Shown one piece after another: positions 15,123 through 22,892 of a stretch of 42,574 nucleotides of DNA. Source of the DNA: a virus. The notes beneath the pieces are model-generated. The model worked only from the letters and a program-made list of their open reading frames with translations, was not told the origin of the DNA and made no database searches. Positions within the stretch are counted from its first letter, which is position 1. Each line of letters begins with the position of its first letter. The translations under genes and the position numbers were made by a program. The DNA lies in IMG/VR virus record IMGVR_UViG_3300042558_001443, positions 1-42,574 of that record; one strand, 5' to 3'.

Positions 15123-15867
15123 TGTCTTTCAAGTGTTTCATAATATCACTAACAGATAAATTATGACTTTTTAAACTATTTTTAAGAGATTTTAATTGTT
15201 TTGCAACAATTGGATTTATTTCTTTTTCTTCCATTTGGTCACCTTCGTTAGAAACAATCTCACTATCTTTAGATTTTTTAGCTAAAATACTTTCAATATA
15301 TTCCTCCATGAATTTTTTAGGGTTCTCCACTAATCTAACTTTATCGGTATTTTTTAGTTTCTCATCGTATCCCATTTTAGCTAACCTTTCTTCAGCTTCA
15401 TCGTCAGTTAAACCTAAATCATCTTCAAAATGATCCTTTGCATCATCATAATTGGCGTCTTGACCTAAAGTGTCGTCATATCCCAATGATTTACTCATAT
15501 CGGATTCTGCCCAATATCTTCTATACCCAAAACCTAAACTTGGCGACAACGATGTTTGACCGCTAGCACTTTTAACAACTTCATCGGTTGTTTTATTTTG
15601 TGTGATTCCTTTTGCATTAAAATTTGTCGGTTTCTTACCCCTTGCAATGTTACCACTTTTATCTACAATCTCATCCACTTCTTTCTCTTCAACCTTATCA
15701 GGTATCTCATTGTAATTTGTTTTATCTGAAAATTCACCCGCCCATTTCTTCCATTTCTTCTTTTCCTTCTTAGGTGCACCCTTTTCATTAGCCTTTGCAT
15801 AAAAGAACCTTTGCTGTGCTTTTGATGCAAATTTCTCCTCAATTACCTGTTTTATAAAATTATTCAT
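15115..15867 (-). CDS. Charged late protein with SKAQQRFF N-terminal module
   Basis: A 250-residue, very charged protein. The N-terminus MNNFIKQVIEEKFASKAQQR, then FFYAK, KKWKKWAGEFSD and EIPDKV, is a small module recurring in phage proteins (similar to the SKAQQRFF segment of DUF3008-type proteins). The middle (~residues 105-175) is acidic (DDAKDHFEDDLGLTDDEAEE), and the C-terminus has a short helical bundle. It is the first gene of the minus-strand unit and begins 16 nt after a TATTTAT element. A scaffold or internal head protein is plausible from composition; no enzyme motif is present. Confidence 0.6.
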   Translation of the reverse strand: MNNFIKQVIEEKFASKAQQRFFYAKANEKGAPKKEKKKWKKWAGEFSDKTNYNEIPDKVEEKEVDEIVDKSGNIARGKKPTNFNAKGITQNKTTDEVVKSASGQTSLSPSLGFGYRRYWAESDMSKSLGYDDTLGQDANYDDAKDHFEDDLGLTDDEAEERLAKMGYDEKLKNTDKVRLVENPKKFMEEYIESILAKKSKDSEIVSNEGDQMEEKEINPIVAKQLKSLKNSLKSHNLSVSDIMKHLKDNE

Positions 15868-15883
15868 CTAAATCGGTTTTATT

Positions 15884-15890
15884 ATAAATA
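15884..15890 (-). promoter_or_regulatory. Late-type promoter element TATTTAT (minus), 16 nt before ATG
   Basis: TGATATTTATAA on the minus strand, 16 nt before the ATG at 15867. Together with the plus-strand copy at 15908 it forms a divergent pair separating the accessory-virion unit from the fibre genes. Confidence 0.55.
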
Positions 15891-15907
15891 TCAAATCTTA
15901 TGAAAGA

Positions 15908-15914
15908 TATTTAT
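15908..15914 (+). promoter_or_regulatory. Late-type promoter element TATTTAT (plus), 6 nt before ATG
   Basis: AGATATTTATATAAAC leads into the ATG at 15921 with a 6-nt gap. This decides the start of the following gene: the ATG at 15900 lies upstream of the element. Confidence 0.55.
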
Positions 15915-15920
15915 ATAAAC

Positions 15921-17360
15921 ATGAATAGACAGAATATTTTAAATTTTTATGGGTCAAGATTGGAATTAAAATTAGATTCTTCCGAATTATATGATTACGA
16001 AATATCCAAAACTCAGGGTGACTATGATGATAAGGCGATAGATTTGAACACTCCTATAGTTTATTCTACATTGGTAATTGACACTAATTTAACTGATTTT
16101 GATTGTGATCGGACAACAATTACATTAACGGAGTATGATAATAGAGTAAATGACTCAAATTATCCGTACTCGGCGTTAACGACCACCATATCTTATACTG
16201 GTCTTACTAACTTTATATCTCATTATTATAAAAAGATAATATTGAATAATGACGTTTTTATATTTGAGGGGATTACGGGGGAGATTCATTACATGAGAAT
16301 AACGGGATATAATAATCCATTATCTTTTAACCCTAATATGGGTAACTCGAGTGAGGAAATTGTCAATAAGTTCAGTAATGAATATTATAAATGTACATCT
16401 AAATTAAGTGTCTTAGGGTCAAGAGCTTGTTGTCCAATAACCCAAAAGTTATCAAGTAAACCTTGGGCATACCAATTTATTCAGCCAGGAACTAATTGTA
16501 CTTCACCGATAATAAAACAAAGAACAGAAAAGGGGTGGACTTTGGATTTTGTCTTTAATAGGGAGAGTATACCTTGGTCAGATGGTAATATATTCTATTA
16601 TTATGGGGTAAGGGGTAGTACAAGTATTACAGAAACCGCTGACAATAGTTTATTATTTAAATTTACAAACGACGGTAGGATAGAATACAATGCGGTTCAT
16701 TATAGTGGAAATTGTAACCCATCAAGTGGATATTCTGAAAATTATTACACCGAAGTCGGAGTAACCCCAAGATTATGTACAACAGGTTTAACCGATGATT
16801 TTAACGTTACAATTGTTTTTGATAGATACAAACACTATCAAGATTGTGAACTTGAGAATGAAGGTGGGGTAAATGACTTAATTCCAGAATTTAGAGTGTA
16901 CGAATATGTAGATTTAGATTCTAAATCAACATCAACACAAATTGCAATACATAATGAAGATCCAATTTTAAATAAAAAATGGGAAGAAGAGTCACAAAAA
17001 AGATTAGGTGTTTTAAAAATATACTTAAATGGTAATTTAATTTATAAAAAAGAAAACTTTGAGGAGATAATTGCTTCAAATAGGGGTATACAACCATTTA
17101 TACAATCTTGGGGTGGGGTAAGTAATGAACCTGATGGGTCTTGTTGTTTTAATATAAAATCAATAAAATATTTTGAGGAGCCATTAAATTTCCCAAGAGT
17201 GAGACATCATTACTTAACTGAGATAAAACCAAATTTTGAAATTGTTGAGTGTGGGGTTAAATGTGAGGATGATTTAACGGAATTTATCACAAATGGTCTT
17301 TTAGACGAAAATGGAGATTACATAATAAACGAATATGACTCGAAAATCATTGCATTTTAA
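15921..17360 (+). CDS. Tail fibre / adhesin-like protein, Cys-rich
   Basis: A 479-residue protein from the ATG at 15921; an in-frame ATG at 15900 would add seven residues but lies before the promoter element. It is rich in Tyr, Asn, Ser and beta strands. Residues ~185-330 contain GWTLDFVFNRESIPWSDGNI and LLFKFTNDGRIEYNAVHY, then VTIVFDRY, then LGVLKIYLNGNLIYKKENFE; the series 'FxF, grieY, ltivfdr, kiYlNGnliy' is the strand order of LamG/concanavalin-like jelly rolls. About a dozen Cys are spread through it (RACCPI, GSCCFN, CGVKC), unusual for a cytoplasmically assembled fibre. It is followed by two more fibre-type genes. Likely binds host surface glycans. Confidence 0.65.
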   Translation: MNRQNILNFYGSRLELKLDSSELYDYEISKTQGDYDDKAIDLNTPIVYSTLVIDTNLTDFDCDRTTITLTEYDNRVNDSNYPYSALTTTISYTGLTNFISHYYKKIILNNDVFIFEGITGEIHYMRITGYNNPLSFNPNMGNSSEEIVNKFSNEYYKCTSKLSVLGSRACCPITQKLSSKPWAYQFIQPGTNCTSPIIKQRTEKGWTLDFVFNRESIPWSDGNIFYYYGVRGSTSITETADNSLLFKFTNDGRIEYNAVHYSGNCNPSSGYSENYYTEVGVTPRLCTTGLTDDFNVTIVFDRYKHYQDCELENEGGVNDLIPEFRVYEYVDLDSKSTSTQIAIHNEDPILNKKWEEESQKRLGVLKIYLNGNLIYKKENFEEIIASNRGIQPFIQSWGGVSNEPDGSCCFNIKSIKYFEEPLNFPRVRHHYLTEIKPNFEIVECGVKCEDDLTEFITNGLLDENGDYIINEYDSKIIAF

Positions 17361-17362
17361 AC

Positions 17363-17369
17363 TATTTAT
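17363..17369 (+). promoter_or_regulatory. Late-type promoter element TATTTAT, 4 nt before ATG
   Basis: AACTATTTATTTAA precedes the ATG at 17374 with a 4-nt gap, directly after the stop of the fibre gene. Confidence 0.6.
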
Positions 17370-17373
17370 TTAA

Positions 17374-18177
17374 ATGGCAGGTAAAAAAATATCAGAACTA
17401 TCAAGTTCACTCTCTTTATCACTATCAGGAGTAACTCCTGTGGTACTTAATGGTACAACATTTAAATCAACATTATCAACACTTAGACAAACGTTAGTTG
17501 ATAGTGGTTCACACAGATTTACTGGTAGTCAATTCATTAGCGGTAGTTTATCATTAACAGGGTCAATGCCTAATTTAACCGTGGGTAGTGGAACATATCA
17601 TGTGGATAATCCTGAGATATTACACGTACAAAATAGCGGTAGTTACAATATTGCCCATTTTGAGGGGAATCACGTGGCATATGCCCAAATAAATTTAAAG
17701 AACACAAATGCAGGTAATAACGCAAGTACTGATTTAGTTGTAACGGCAGACAATGGAACCGAAGGGGTACATTATATCGATTTAGGTATAAACTCATCAA
17801 CATATACAGGAGGTTTAGTTGGGTTAGCAAATGATTCGTATCTTTTAAATGTCGGTAAGGATATGTACATTGGTACTGTGGGTGGTAGTGAACATCCTGC
17901 AAATTTAAAATTATTTGCACAAAATTTATGGGATAATCCACAAATATCAATTAGTGGTTCTCGTCAAATAAGTTTTAATACAGGTTCAGTATCAAGTGGT
18001 TACACATATGAATTTAGTGGTAGTGTTAAATTAAAAAATAATTTAAAAACGGACGGATTTACAATATTAACAAATGTAACCTCAAGTTTTACGAATGATG
18101 TGGACGCGGCAGCTGGTGGAGTACCATTACAAGGACTATATAGAAGTGGTAGTTACGTTTTAATTAGATTAACATAA
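17374..18177 (+). CDS. Tail fibre-like protein, Ser/Gly-rich repeat type
   Basis: A 267-residue protein. The N-terminus MAGKKISELSSSLSLSLSGV, then TPVVLNGTTFK, is the typical attachment segment of phage fibre proteins ('KISEL..., TPVVxxGxTxK'). Next come repeated sheet/turn units, HRFTGSQFISGSLSLTGS and SISGSRQISFNTGSVSSGY, consistent with a beta-helical or beta-prism shaft. The last part (VPLQGLYRSGSYVLIRLT) closes the fold and may be the distal tip. It is followed after 1 nt by the BppU-like gene, so both probably belong to one distal tail organelle. Confidence 0.7.
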   Translation: MAGKKISELSSSLSLSLSGVTPVVLNGTTFKSTLSTLRQTLVDSGSHRFTGSQFISGSLSLTGSMPNLTVGSGTYHVDNPEILHVQNSGSYNIAHFEGNHVAYAQINLKNTNAGNNASTDLVVTADNGTEGVHYIDLGINSSTYTGGLVGLANDSYLLNVGKDMYIGTVGGSEHPANLKLFAQNLWDNPQISISGSRQISFNTGSVSSGYTYEFSGSVKLKNNLKTDGFTILTNVTSSFTNDVDAAAGGVPLQGLYRSGSYVLIRLT

Positions 18178-18178
18178 T

Positions 18179-18547
18179 ATGGAATTTTTTATCAGACAGG
18201 GTGCAAGTGACCCAATATTAAAAATGAGAATGATTGACGACGGTAAAAACGATAAGTCATCATTTAACGATTTATTGGAAAACGCTGACATAACATTTGA
18301 AATGTCAGATGTGAAAACAGATGCACCTGTTATCTTAGATTCACCATGTTATATCACAACAAGAACCAAATTATATAATCAAACCACAGACGAATATTAT
18401 ATAACACATAGATTTACAGAAGAACATACTTTAAATTCAGGTAAATTCGAAGGAAAGGTTATTATTCAATTCAAGGATACCAACGGAAATCCAACAAACA
18501 AACTTATTTTACCGGTAAAAGAGAAATTATTTATTAATATTTCGTAA
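18179..18547 (+). CDS. BppU-like baseplate adaptor domain protein
   Basis: A 122-residue protein matching the layout of the N-terminal domain of phage baseplate upper proteins (BppU family): FFIRQGASDPILKMRMIDDG, then ADITFEMSD, ILDSPCYITT, and a C-terminal KFEGKVIIQFKDTNGNPT, then LILPVKEKLFINI. In BppU-type proteins this domain attaches receptor-binding fibres to the tail. Here it stands alone without the C-terminal stalk, so it would act as a connector. It follows the fibre-like gene after 1 nt. Assignment is by strand pattern; sequence similarity cannot be scored here. Confidence 0.55.
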   Translation: MEFFIRQGASDPILKMRMIDDGKNDKSSFNDLLENADITFEMSDVKTDAPVILDSPCYITTRTKLYNQTTDEYYITHRFTEEHTLNSGKFEGKVIIQFKDTNGNPTNKLILPVKEKLFINIS

Positions 18548-18571
18548 ATTACAACTTTTTGTTTATATTTG
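18540..18571 (+). promoter_or_regulatory. Host-like (Bacteroidota) promoter of the DNA polymerase gene
   Basis: TATATTTG (18564-18571) is a perfect match to TAnnTTTG. About 20 nt upstream is TTTC (18540-18543) in place of TTTG. It predicts a leader of about 60 nt before the ATG at 18635, long compared with other units here. Confidence 0.5.
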
Positions 18572-18587
18572 TAATGTTAAGACAAAC

Positions 18588-18602
18588 TACCATTTAATGG
18601 TA
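18588..18602 (+). promoter_or_regulatory. Perfect 7+1+7 dyad in the polymerase leader
   Basis: TACCATT-T-AATGGTA, a perfect 15-bp dyad, lies between the predicted promoter and the polymerase ATG. It could be a protein operator or a small RNA hairpin. T4 gp43 represses its own translation through a leader hairpin, but T4's lies at the ribosome-binding site, whereas this one ends 32 nt before the ATG. Confidence 0.4.
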
Positions 18603-18634
18603 AGCTAATACGTCACATTTAAAAAATATAAAAC

Positions 18635-21532
18635 ATGAAAGAAGTTATCTCTCAGGAAGTTATCGAAAACTTTCTAAATGGGGGTGACGATGAGAAATAC
18701 ATCGTAGGTGTCGAATATGACTATCCCTCCAACTCAATCTCCAAAATTATTCAGGACCCAATAAAGGGTAAAATCGTTAAAACAGATTCGTTCGTACCAT
18801 TTTTATGGGTCGGTGACTTATCTAATCTAAACTTTTATGGTAATTCCAAATCAACCCAAAAACAAATGATGGGTAAGTATGGGATCATCATTGAGAAGTT
18901 AGAAACACATGGTAATAAACGATTGGAGAATGGTATGAAATTCTTAGTTAAAAGTATTAAGAGTTATACCGATTTAATCAATTTTTTTAAGACAGGTGGG
19001 CTTGACCCGTGGGGTGAAGACGTAAGGAAACATTTTACTATTTTATCTCCTGTTGAACAATATCTTGTTCAAACAAGAAAACGATTGTTTAAAGGAATTG
19101 AAGATTATGGTGATGTTTATCGATTTGTATTCGATATTGAGACCACGGGTTTAGATCCCGAAACTTGTAAAATCATTTTAATTGGAGTTAAGGATAATCG
19201 TGGTCTGCAGGAAACAATTCCCGCTTTTGGTGAGGATGGTGAAAAGAAATGTATTGAGAGATTTTTACAATATATTAAAGATTTAAAACCAACAATCGTT
19301 GCGGGATATAACTCAGCGTTCTTTGACTGGCCGTTTATTTTAAAACGAGCACAAATACTTGGGGTGGATGTTAATGGATTAACACAAATATTCACATCGA
19401 CGGGAATCAAAGAAAAAAAGGGAATGTTAAAACTTGCCAATGAAATTGAGGATTATACTCAACATGTAATTTGGGGTTTTAATATTATTGATATTGCCCA
19501 CTCAGTTCGTAGAGCTCAAGCAATTAACTCTGAGATTAAATCGTGGGGTTTGAAATATATCACAACATACTTGGAAAAGGAAAAACCAAATCGTGTGTAT
19601 GTTGAAGGTAATCAAATATCTAAAATTTATTTAGATAATGAAAGTTATTATGTAAATCCTAAGACCGGTGGTTACAAAAAGATTGGTGAACCCGGTACCG
19701 AAAGATTGATGGATAGATTCCCTGGTAAGTTTGAGATATGGCCGGGTAGAAAAATTGTAGAACAATATCTTGATGATGACTTGTACGAGACAATGGTCGT
19801 TGATGATTCATTCTCTCAATCAACATTCTTACTTTCTAAATTGGTACCTACCACATATGAAAGAATTGCAACAATGGGTACCGCAACATTGTGGAAGATT
19901 ATCATGTTAGCGTGGTCATACGAACACAATTTAGCGATTCCAGAAAAAGATGAAAAGAGACCATTTACTGGTGGTTTATCTCGTTTATTAAATGTGGGAT
20001 ATGCAAAGAATATTGTTAAGTTTGACTATTCATCACTTTATCCATCTATTCAACTTGTATATGATGTGTTTCCTGATTGTGATGTTATGGGTGTGCAAAA
20101 ATCAATGTTAAAATATTTTCGTAACATTCGTATCAAATATAAACATCTCGCTGGTGAATTAAAGGATAGTGATCCTGTTGCCGCAGAAATGTATGACCGA
20201 AAACAATTACCAATTAAGATTTTTATTAACGCTTACTTTGGTTCATTATCTGCACCACACGTATTCCCTTGGGGTGAAATGGATTCGGGTGAAACTATCA
20301 CATGTATTGGTCGTCAATGTTTACGTATGATGATTATGTTCTACATGCAAAAAGGTTACAAACCTCTTGTAATGGATACGGATGGTGTAAACTTTGAAAC
20401 ACCTGATAGTGCATTAGATGCTGTGTATGTAGGTAAGGGTCTTAATGAACTTGTTAAAGAAGGTAAAGAATATAAAGGTATCGAAGCTCACACTGCAGAG
20501 TTTAATGATATTTTCATGAGAAATGAAATGGGTCTTGATATTGATTATACCGCACCTGCTTGTATTAACGTGTCACGTAAAAACTACATTATCAAGTTAA
20601 TTAAGAAAGGTAAGGAAAAAATTAAATTGACTGGTAATACAATTAAGTCTAAAAAATTACAAACATATGTTGTTGAATTCTTAGATGAAGGTTTAAAGTA
20701 TTTGTTAAATGGTGATGGACATTCTTTTGTGGAATTATATTACAATTATGTAGAGAAGATTTATAATAAAGAAATTCCTTTAGCTAAAATTGCAAACAAA
20801 GCTCGTGTAAAACAATCTGTTAGTGATTATAAAAAACACATTCAAAAGACTACGAAGGCGGGTTCATTAATGTCTAGACAGGCACATATGGAATTAATCT
20901 TACAGAATGATTATCCTGCGGGTTTAGGTGATACAATTTTCTATGTTAATAATGGAATTAAAAAATCATCGGGTGATGTACAGAAGGTAACAAAACCAAC
21001 AAAAAAACAACAAGAAGAGTTTACCGCTAAAAATGGGTATCCGATGCCTGATGGTTATATTGAAGTGAATTGTTATATGATTCCTGAAAAAGAAATTACC
21101 GAGAATCCTGACTTATTGGGTGATTATAATGTGGCTCGTTATCTTAATAACTTTAATAAACGAGTAGAACCATTGTTAGTTGCATTTAAACCCGAAATTA
21201 GAGAAGATATTTTAATTGAGGACCCTAAAGATAGACAATACTTTACAAAGACCCAATGTGAATTGGTTAATGGTTATCCATTAAAAGAAAGTGGTCAAGA
21301 TAAGTTTGATGAAGTTATGACATTATCTGATAGTGAAGTCGTGTTTTGGAATAAGGTCGGTCGTGACCCATTCTTTATGTATGTTGAAGATAGTCTTGAA
21401 TTAGCTGACCAATATTGGGTTGACCATAATAGAAAGGTGTTACAATTACAAGCTGCGAGTACTGTGAGTAATGAAGATGAGATTATCGGTAACGATAATG
21501 GTGATTTAATTCTACATGTATCAGAAGGTTAA
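18635..21532 (+). CDS. DNA polymerase, family B (T4 gp43-like)
   Basis: A 965-residue replicative polymerase. The 3'-5' exonuclease has Exo I FDIETTGLD (~residues 165-173), Exo II VAGYNSAFFDWPF (~222-234) and Exo III-like EQYLDDDLYET (~375-385). The polymerase palm has motif A FDYSSLYPSIQ (~463-473), motif B KIFINAYFGS (~528-537) and motif C VMDTDGVNFE (~579-588), with Gly in place of the usual Ser after DTD. It is longer than T4 gp43 (898 aa). It replicates the phage genome, normally with clamp and loader, which are not in this window. The ATG at 18635 fits the N-terminal length. It converges with the neck gene, sharing 4 nt at the stops. Confidence 0.95.
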   Translation: MKEVISQEVIENFLNGGDDEKYIVGVEYDYPSNSISKIIQDPIKGKIVKTDSFVPFLWVGDLSNLNFYGNSKSTQKQMMGKYGIIIEKLETHGNKRLENGMKFLVKSIKSYTDLINFFKTGGLDPWGEDVRKHFTILSPVEQYLVQTRKRLFKGIEDYGDVYRFVFDIETTGLDPETCKIILIGVKDNRGLQETIPAFGEDGEKKCIERFLQYIKDLKPTIVAGYNSAFFDWPFILKRAQILGVDVNGLTQIFTSTGIKEKKGMLKLANEIEDYTQHVIWGFNIIDIAHSVRRAQAINSEIKSWGLKYITTYLEKEKPNRVYVEGNQISKIYLDNESYYVNPKTGGYKKIGEPGTERLMDRFPGKFEIWPGRKIVEQYLDDDLYETMVVDDSFSQSTFLLSKLVPTTYERIATMGTATLWKIIMLAWSYEHNLAIPEKDEKRPFTGGLSRLLNVGYAKNIVKFDYSSLYPSIQLVYDVFPDCDVMGVQKSMLKYFRNIRIKYKHLAGELKDSDPVAAEMYDRKQLPIKIFINAYFGSLSAPHVFPWGEMDSGETITCIGRQCLRMMIMFYMQKGYKPLVMDTDGVNFETPDSALDAVYVGKGLNELVKEGKEYKGIEAHTAEFNDIFMRNEMGLDIDYTAPACINVSRKNYIIKLIKKGKEKIKLTGNTIKSKKLQTYVVEFLDEGLKYLLNGDGHSFVELYYNYVEKIYNKEIPLAKIANKARVKQSVSDYKKHIQKTTKAGSLMSRQAHMELILQNDYPAGLGDTIFYVNNGIKKSSGDVQKVTKPTKKQQEEFTAKNGYPMPDGYIEVNCYMIPEKEITENPDLLGDYNVARYLNNFNKRVEPLLVAFKPEIREDILIEDPKDRQYFTKTQCELVNGYPLKESGQDKFDEVMTLSDSEVVFWNKVGRDPFFMYVEDSLELADQYWVDHNRKVLQLQAASTVSNEDEIIGNDNGDLILHVSEG

Positions 21533-22647
21533 ATAATATTGTATGGAGACTGCATTGGTCTAAACTTAAGCGCTTTATTTAAGTTCTCAGCTTCCGCACC
21601 TTTTCTCTCAAGAATTTTTTCAGGACGAAGTCTTTCTAATCTAGCCATTAATTCTTCAACCAATTTTAATCTTTCATCTTTACCTTCAGTAAGTAAAGAA
21701 CTATAATCTAATTTTACTGAACTATCTGGAACTTGTAAGTCTCCCGAAAACTTACCCCATATTCTACCTAAACCTTCTTTGGAATAACCGATTAGATATT
21801 TTCTAACCCAATTCTGAGAAGGTTTATTTAGTTTATCCCATGTTAATTCTTCGGTCATAACATCTGAAGGTAATTTGATGACATCTTTGTTTTTCTCTAA
21901 ACATGTATCTCTATCCATGGTATCGTAATACCAATACCAAACTTGGTAGTTGTTTTTATAAACCGCACCAAAATCGAATCTACCACCAGGAACATTATAA
22001 AGGTGAATATATTTTTTTCCCTCAGGACCTGCGGTTATTCTATATGTTAAATCCCCACCAATTAATCTATTTTTAAGACTTCTATCTTGCATTCTTAATA
22101 ACAAGTCAAAAGCTGGCATCATAAAATATGAACCACCCGATGCTCCCATTTGTGCAAAACCACCAAATCCACCAAAACCTACACCACCCAATCCACCAAA
22201 ACCCGCAGAAAATGGGTCAACAATTGTGTCGGTCATTTCTGATCTTGTAAACCATAATAGTTCATTTATTTCACGTCCCGCAGGTACTTCATACATCTGT
22301 GTACCACCTGTTAATGTTATGAAATCTTTTTTAAGTTCACTATTACCGCCCGCCTGTAAACCTACAATTTTAGAATATGAGTGACTATATTGGGTTTCGT
22401 AATCTAAACTTCTAGTTGTAAAGGCGTTTGTTAAAGATTGTGTATCTACATCTAATCCTGCTAATGCGGACCATTGTGATTCAATTAACCAATCGGAGAC
22501 ATATTGTTCATATTCCGATAATGAAAGTTCAAGGAACGTGTCCATTTGTTCTTCAGTAAGTTCAATACCACGAACGGGCATACCTAATAGGTGAAACACC
22601 TGAGTGTATAATTTGTCCTTTTCGGATTGTGAAATAATAGTCGCCAT
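21529..22647 (-). CDS. Neck / head-completion protein, gp13-like
   Basis: A 372-residue protein resembling the T4 gp13-type neck proteins of large phages. The N-terminal helix LYTQVFHLLGMPVRGIELTE, then TFLELSLSEYEQYVSDWL, is the usual opening. The C-terminal third has WVRKYLIGYSKEGLGRIWGK, then DSSVKLDYSSLLTEGKDERL, the conserved 'WVRxYAxAxSKExLGRxRGKF, l-dgs-LlxeG' block of this family. A Gly/Phe-rich insert (residues ~145-170, GFGGLGGVGFGGFGGFAQMG) is unusual for a neck protein. It plugs the portal and prepares the head for tail joining. It is on the minus strand while other connector and tail genes are on plus, with its own TATTTAT element 16 nt upstream. Confidence 0.75.
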   Translation of the reverse strand: MATIISQSEKDKLYTQVFHLLGMPVRGIELTEEQMDTFLELSLSEYEQYVSDWLIESQWSALAGLDVDTQSLTNAFTTRSLDYETQYSHSYSKIVGLQAGGNSELKKDFITLTGGTQMYEVPAGREINELLWFTRSEMTDTIVDPFSAGFGGLGGVGFGGFGGFAQMGASGGSYFMMPAFDLLLRMQDRSLKNRLIGGDLTYRITAGPEGKKYIHLYNVPGGRFDFGAVYKNNYQVWYWYYDTMDRDTCLEKNKDVIKLPSDVMTEELTWDKLNKPSQNWVRKYLIGYSKEGLGRIWGKFSGDLQVPDSSVKLDYSSLLTEGKDERLKLVEELMARLERLRPEKILERKGAEAENLNKALKFRPMQSPYNII

Positions 22648-22649
22648 AT

Positions 22650-22681
22650 TTTGATTTATTCTTATAAATAGTTTATATTTA
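22650..22681 (+). promoter_or_regulatory. Host-like (Bacteroidota) promoter overlapping a divergent late element
   Basis: TTTG (22650-22653), 20 nt, TATATTTA (22674-22681), then 4 nt to the ATG at 22686. The minus-strand late element at 22664-22670 lies inside the 20-nt spacer, so polymerases cannot occupy both. Confidence 0.5.
22664..22670 (-). promoter_or_regulatory. Late-type promoter element TATTTAT of the neck gene, 16 nt before ATG
   Basis: AACTATTTATAA on the minus strand ends 16 nt before the ATG at 22647; same spacing as at 15867 and 33273. Confidence 0.55.
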
Positions 22682-22685
22682 AGTT

Positions 22686-22892
22686 ATGAACGATAAATTA
22701 AACGAACTATTTAGAATTTGTGGTATTAATGATTTCATATTCACATACCAAAAAGAAGGTGATAAAAATTATATTGACTATTCAGTAGAACCTGAAAAAA
22801 AGATTGTGGTTAACCTTCCTGACGTGGAAGATAAAGAACTTGATGAATTACTAACCTCAAAAATTGAGGAGTTAAAGGAGTTGTTTAAGTAA
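22686..22892 (+). CDS. Small acidic hypothetical protein
   Basis: A 68-residue protein (MNDKLNELFRICGINDFIFT, then YSVEPEKKIVVNLPDVEDKE and a charged Leu-rich C-terminal helix). It has a host-like promoter whose -7 box ends 4 nt before the ATG, so it is probably expressed early. Its last 21 nt overlap the 3' end of the helicase gene on the opposite strand. No family recognised; a small early host-interaction or replication accessory protein is a guess. Confidence 0.6.
   Translation: MNDKLNELFRICGINDFIFTYQKEGDKNYIDYSVEPEKKIVVNLPDVEDKELDELLTSKIEELKELFK

Noticed and set aside
15883-15914. Reading the two palindromic TATTTATA sites at the divergent gap as T4-type TATAAATA boxes
   Set aside because: Here both orientations are possible, but at non-divergent loci only the TATTTAT orientation points to a gene, so that reading is preferred.
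15900-15920. Upstream ATG of the Cys-rich fibre gene (15900)
   Set aside because: It precedes the TATTTAT element that lies 6 nt before the ATG at 15921, so the transcript would not include it.
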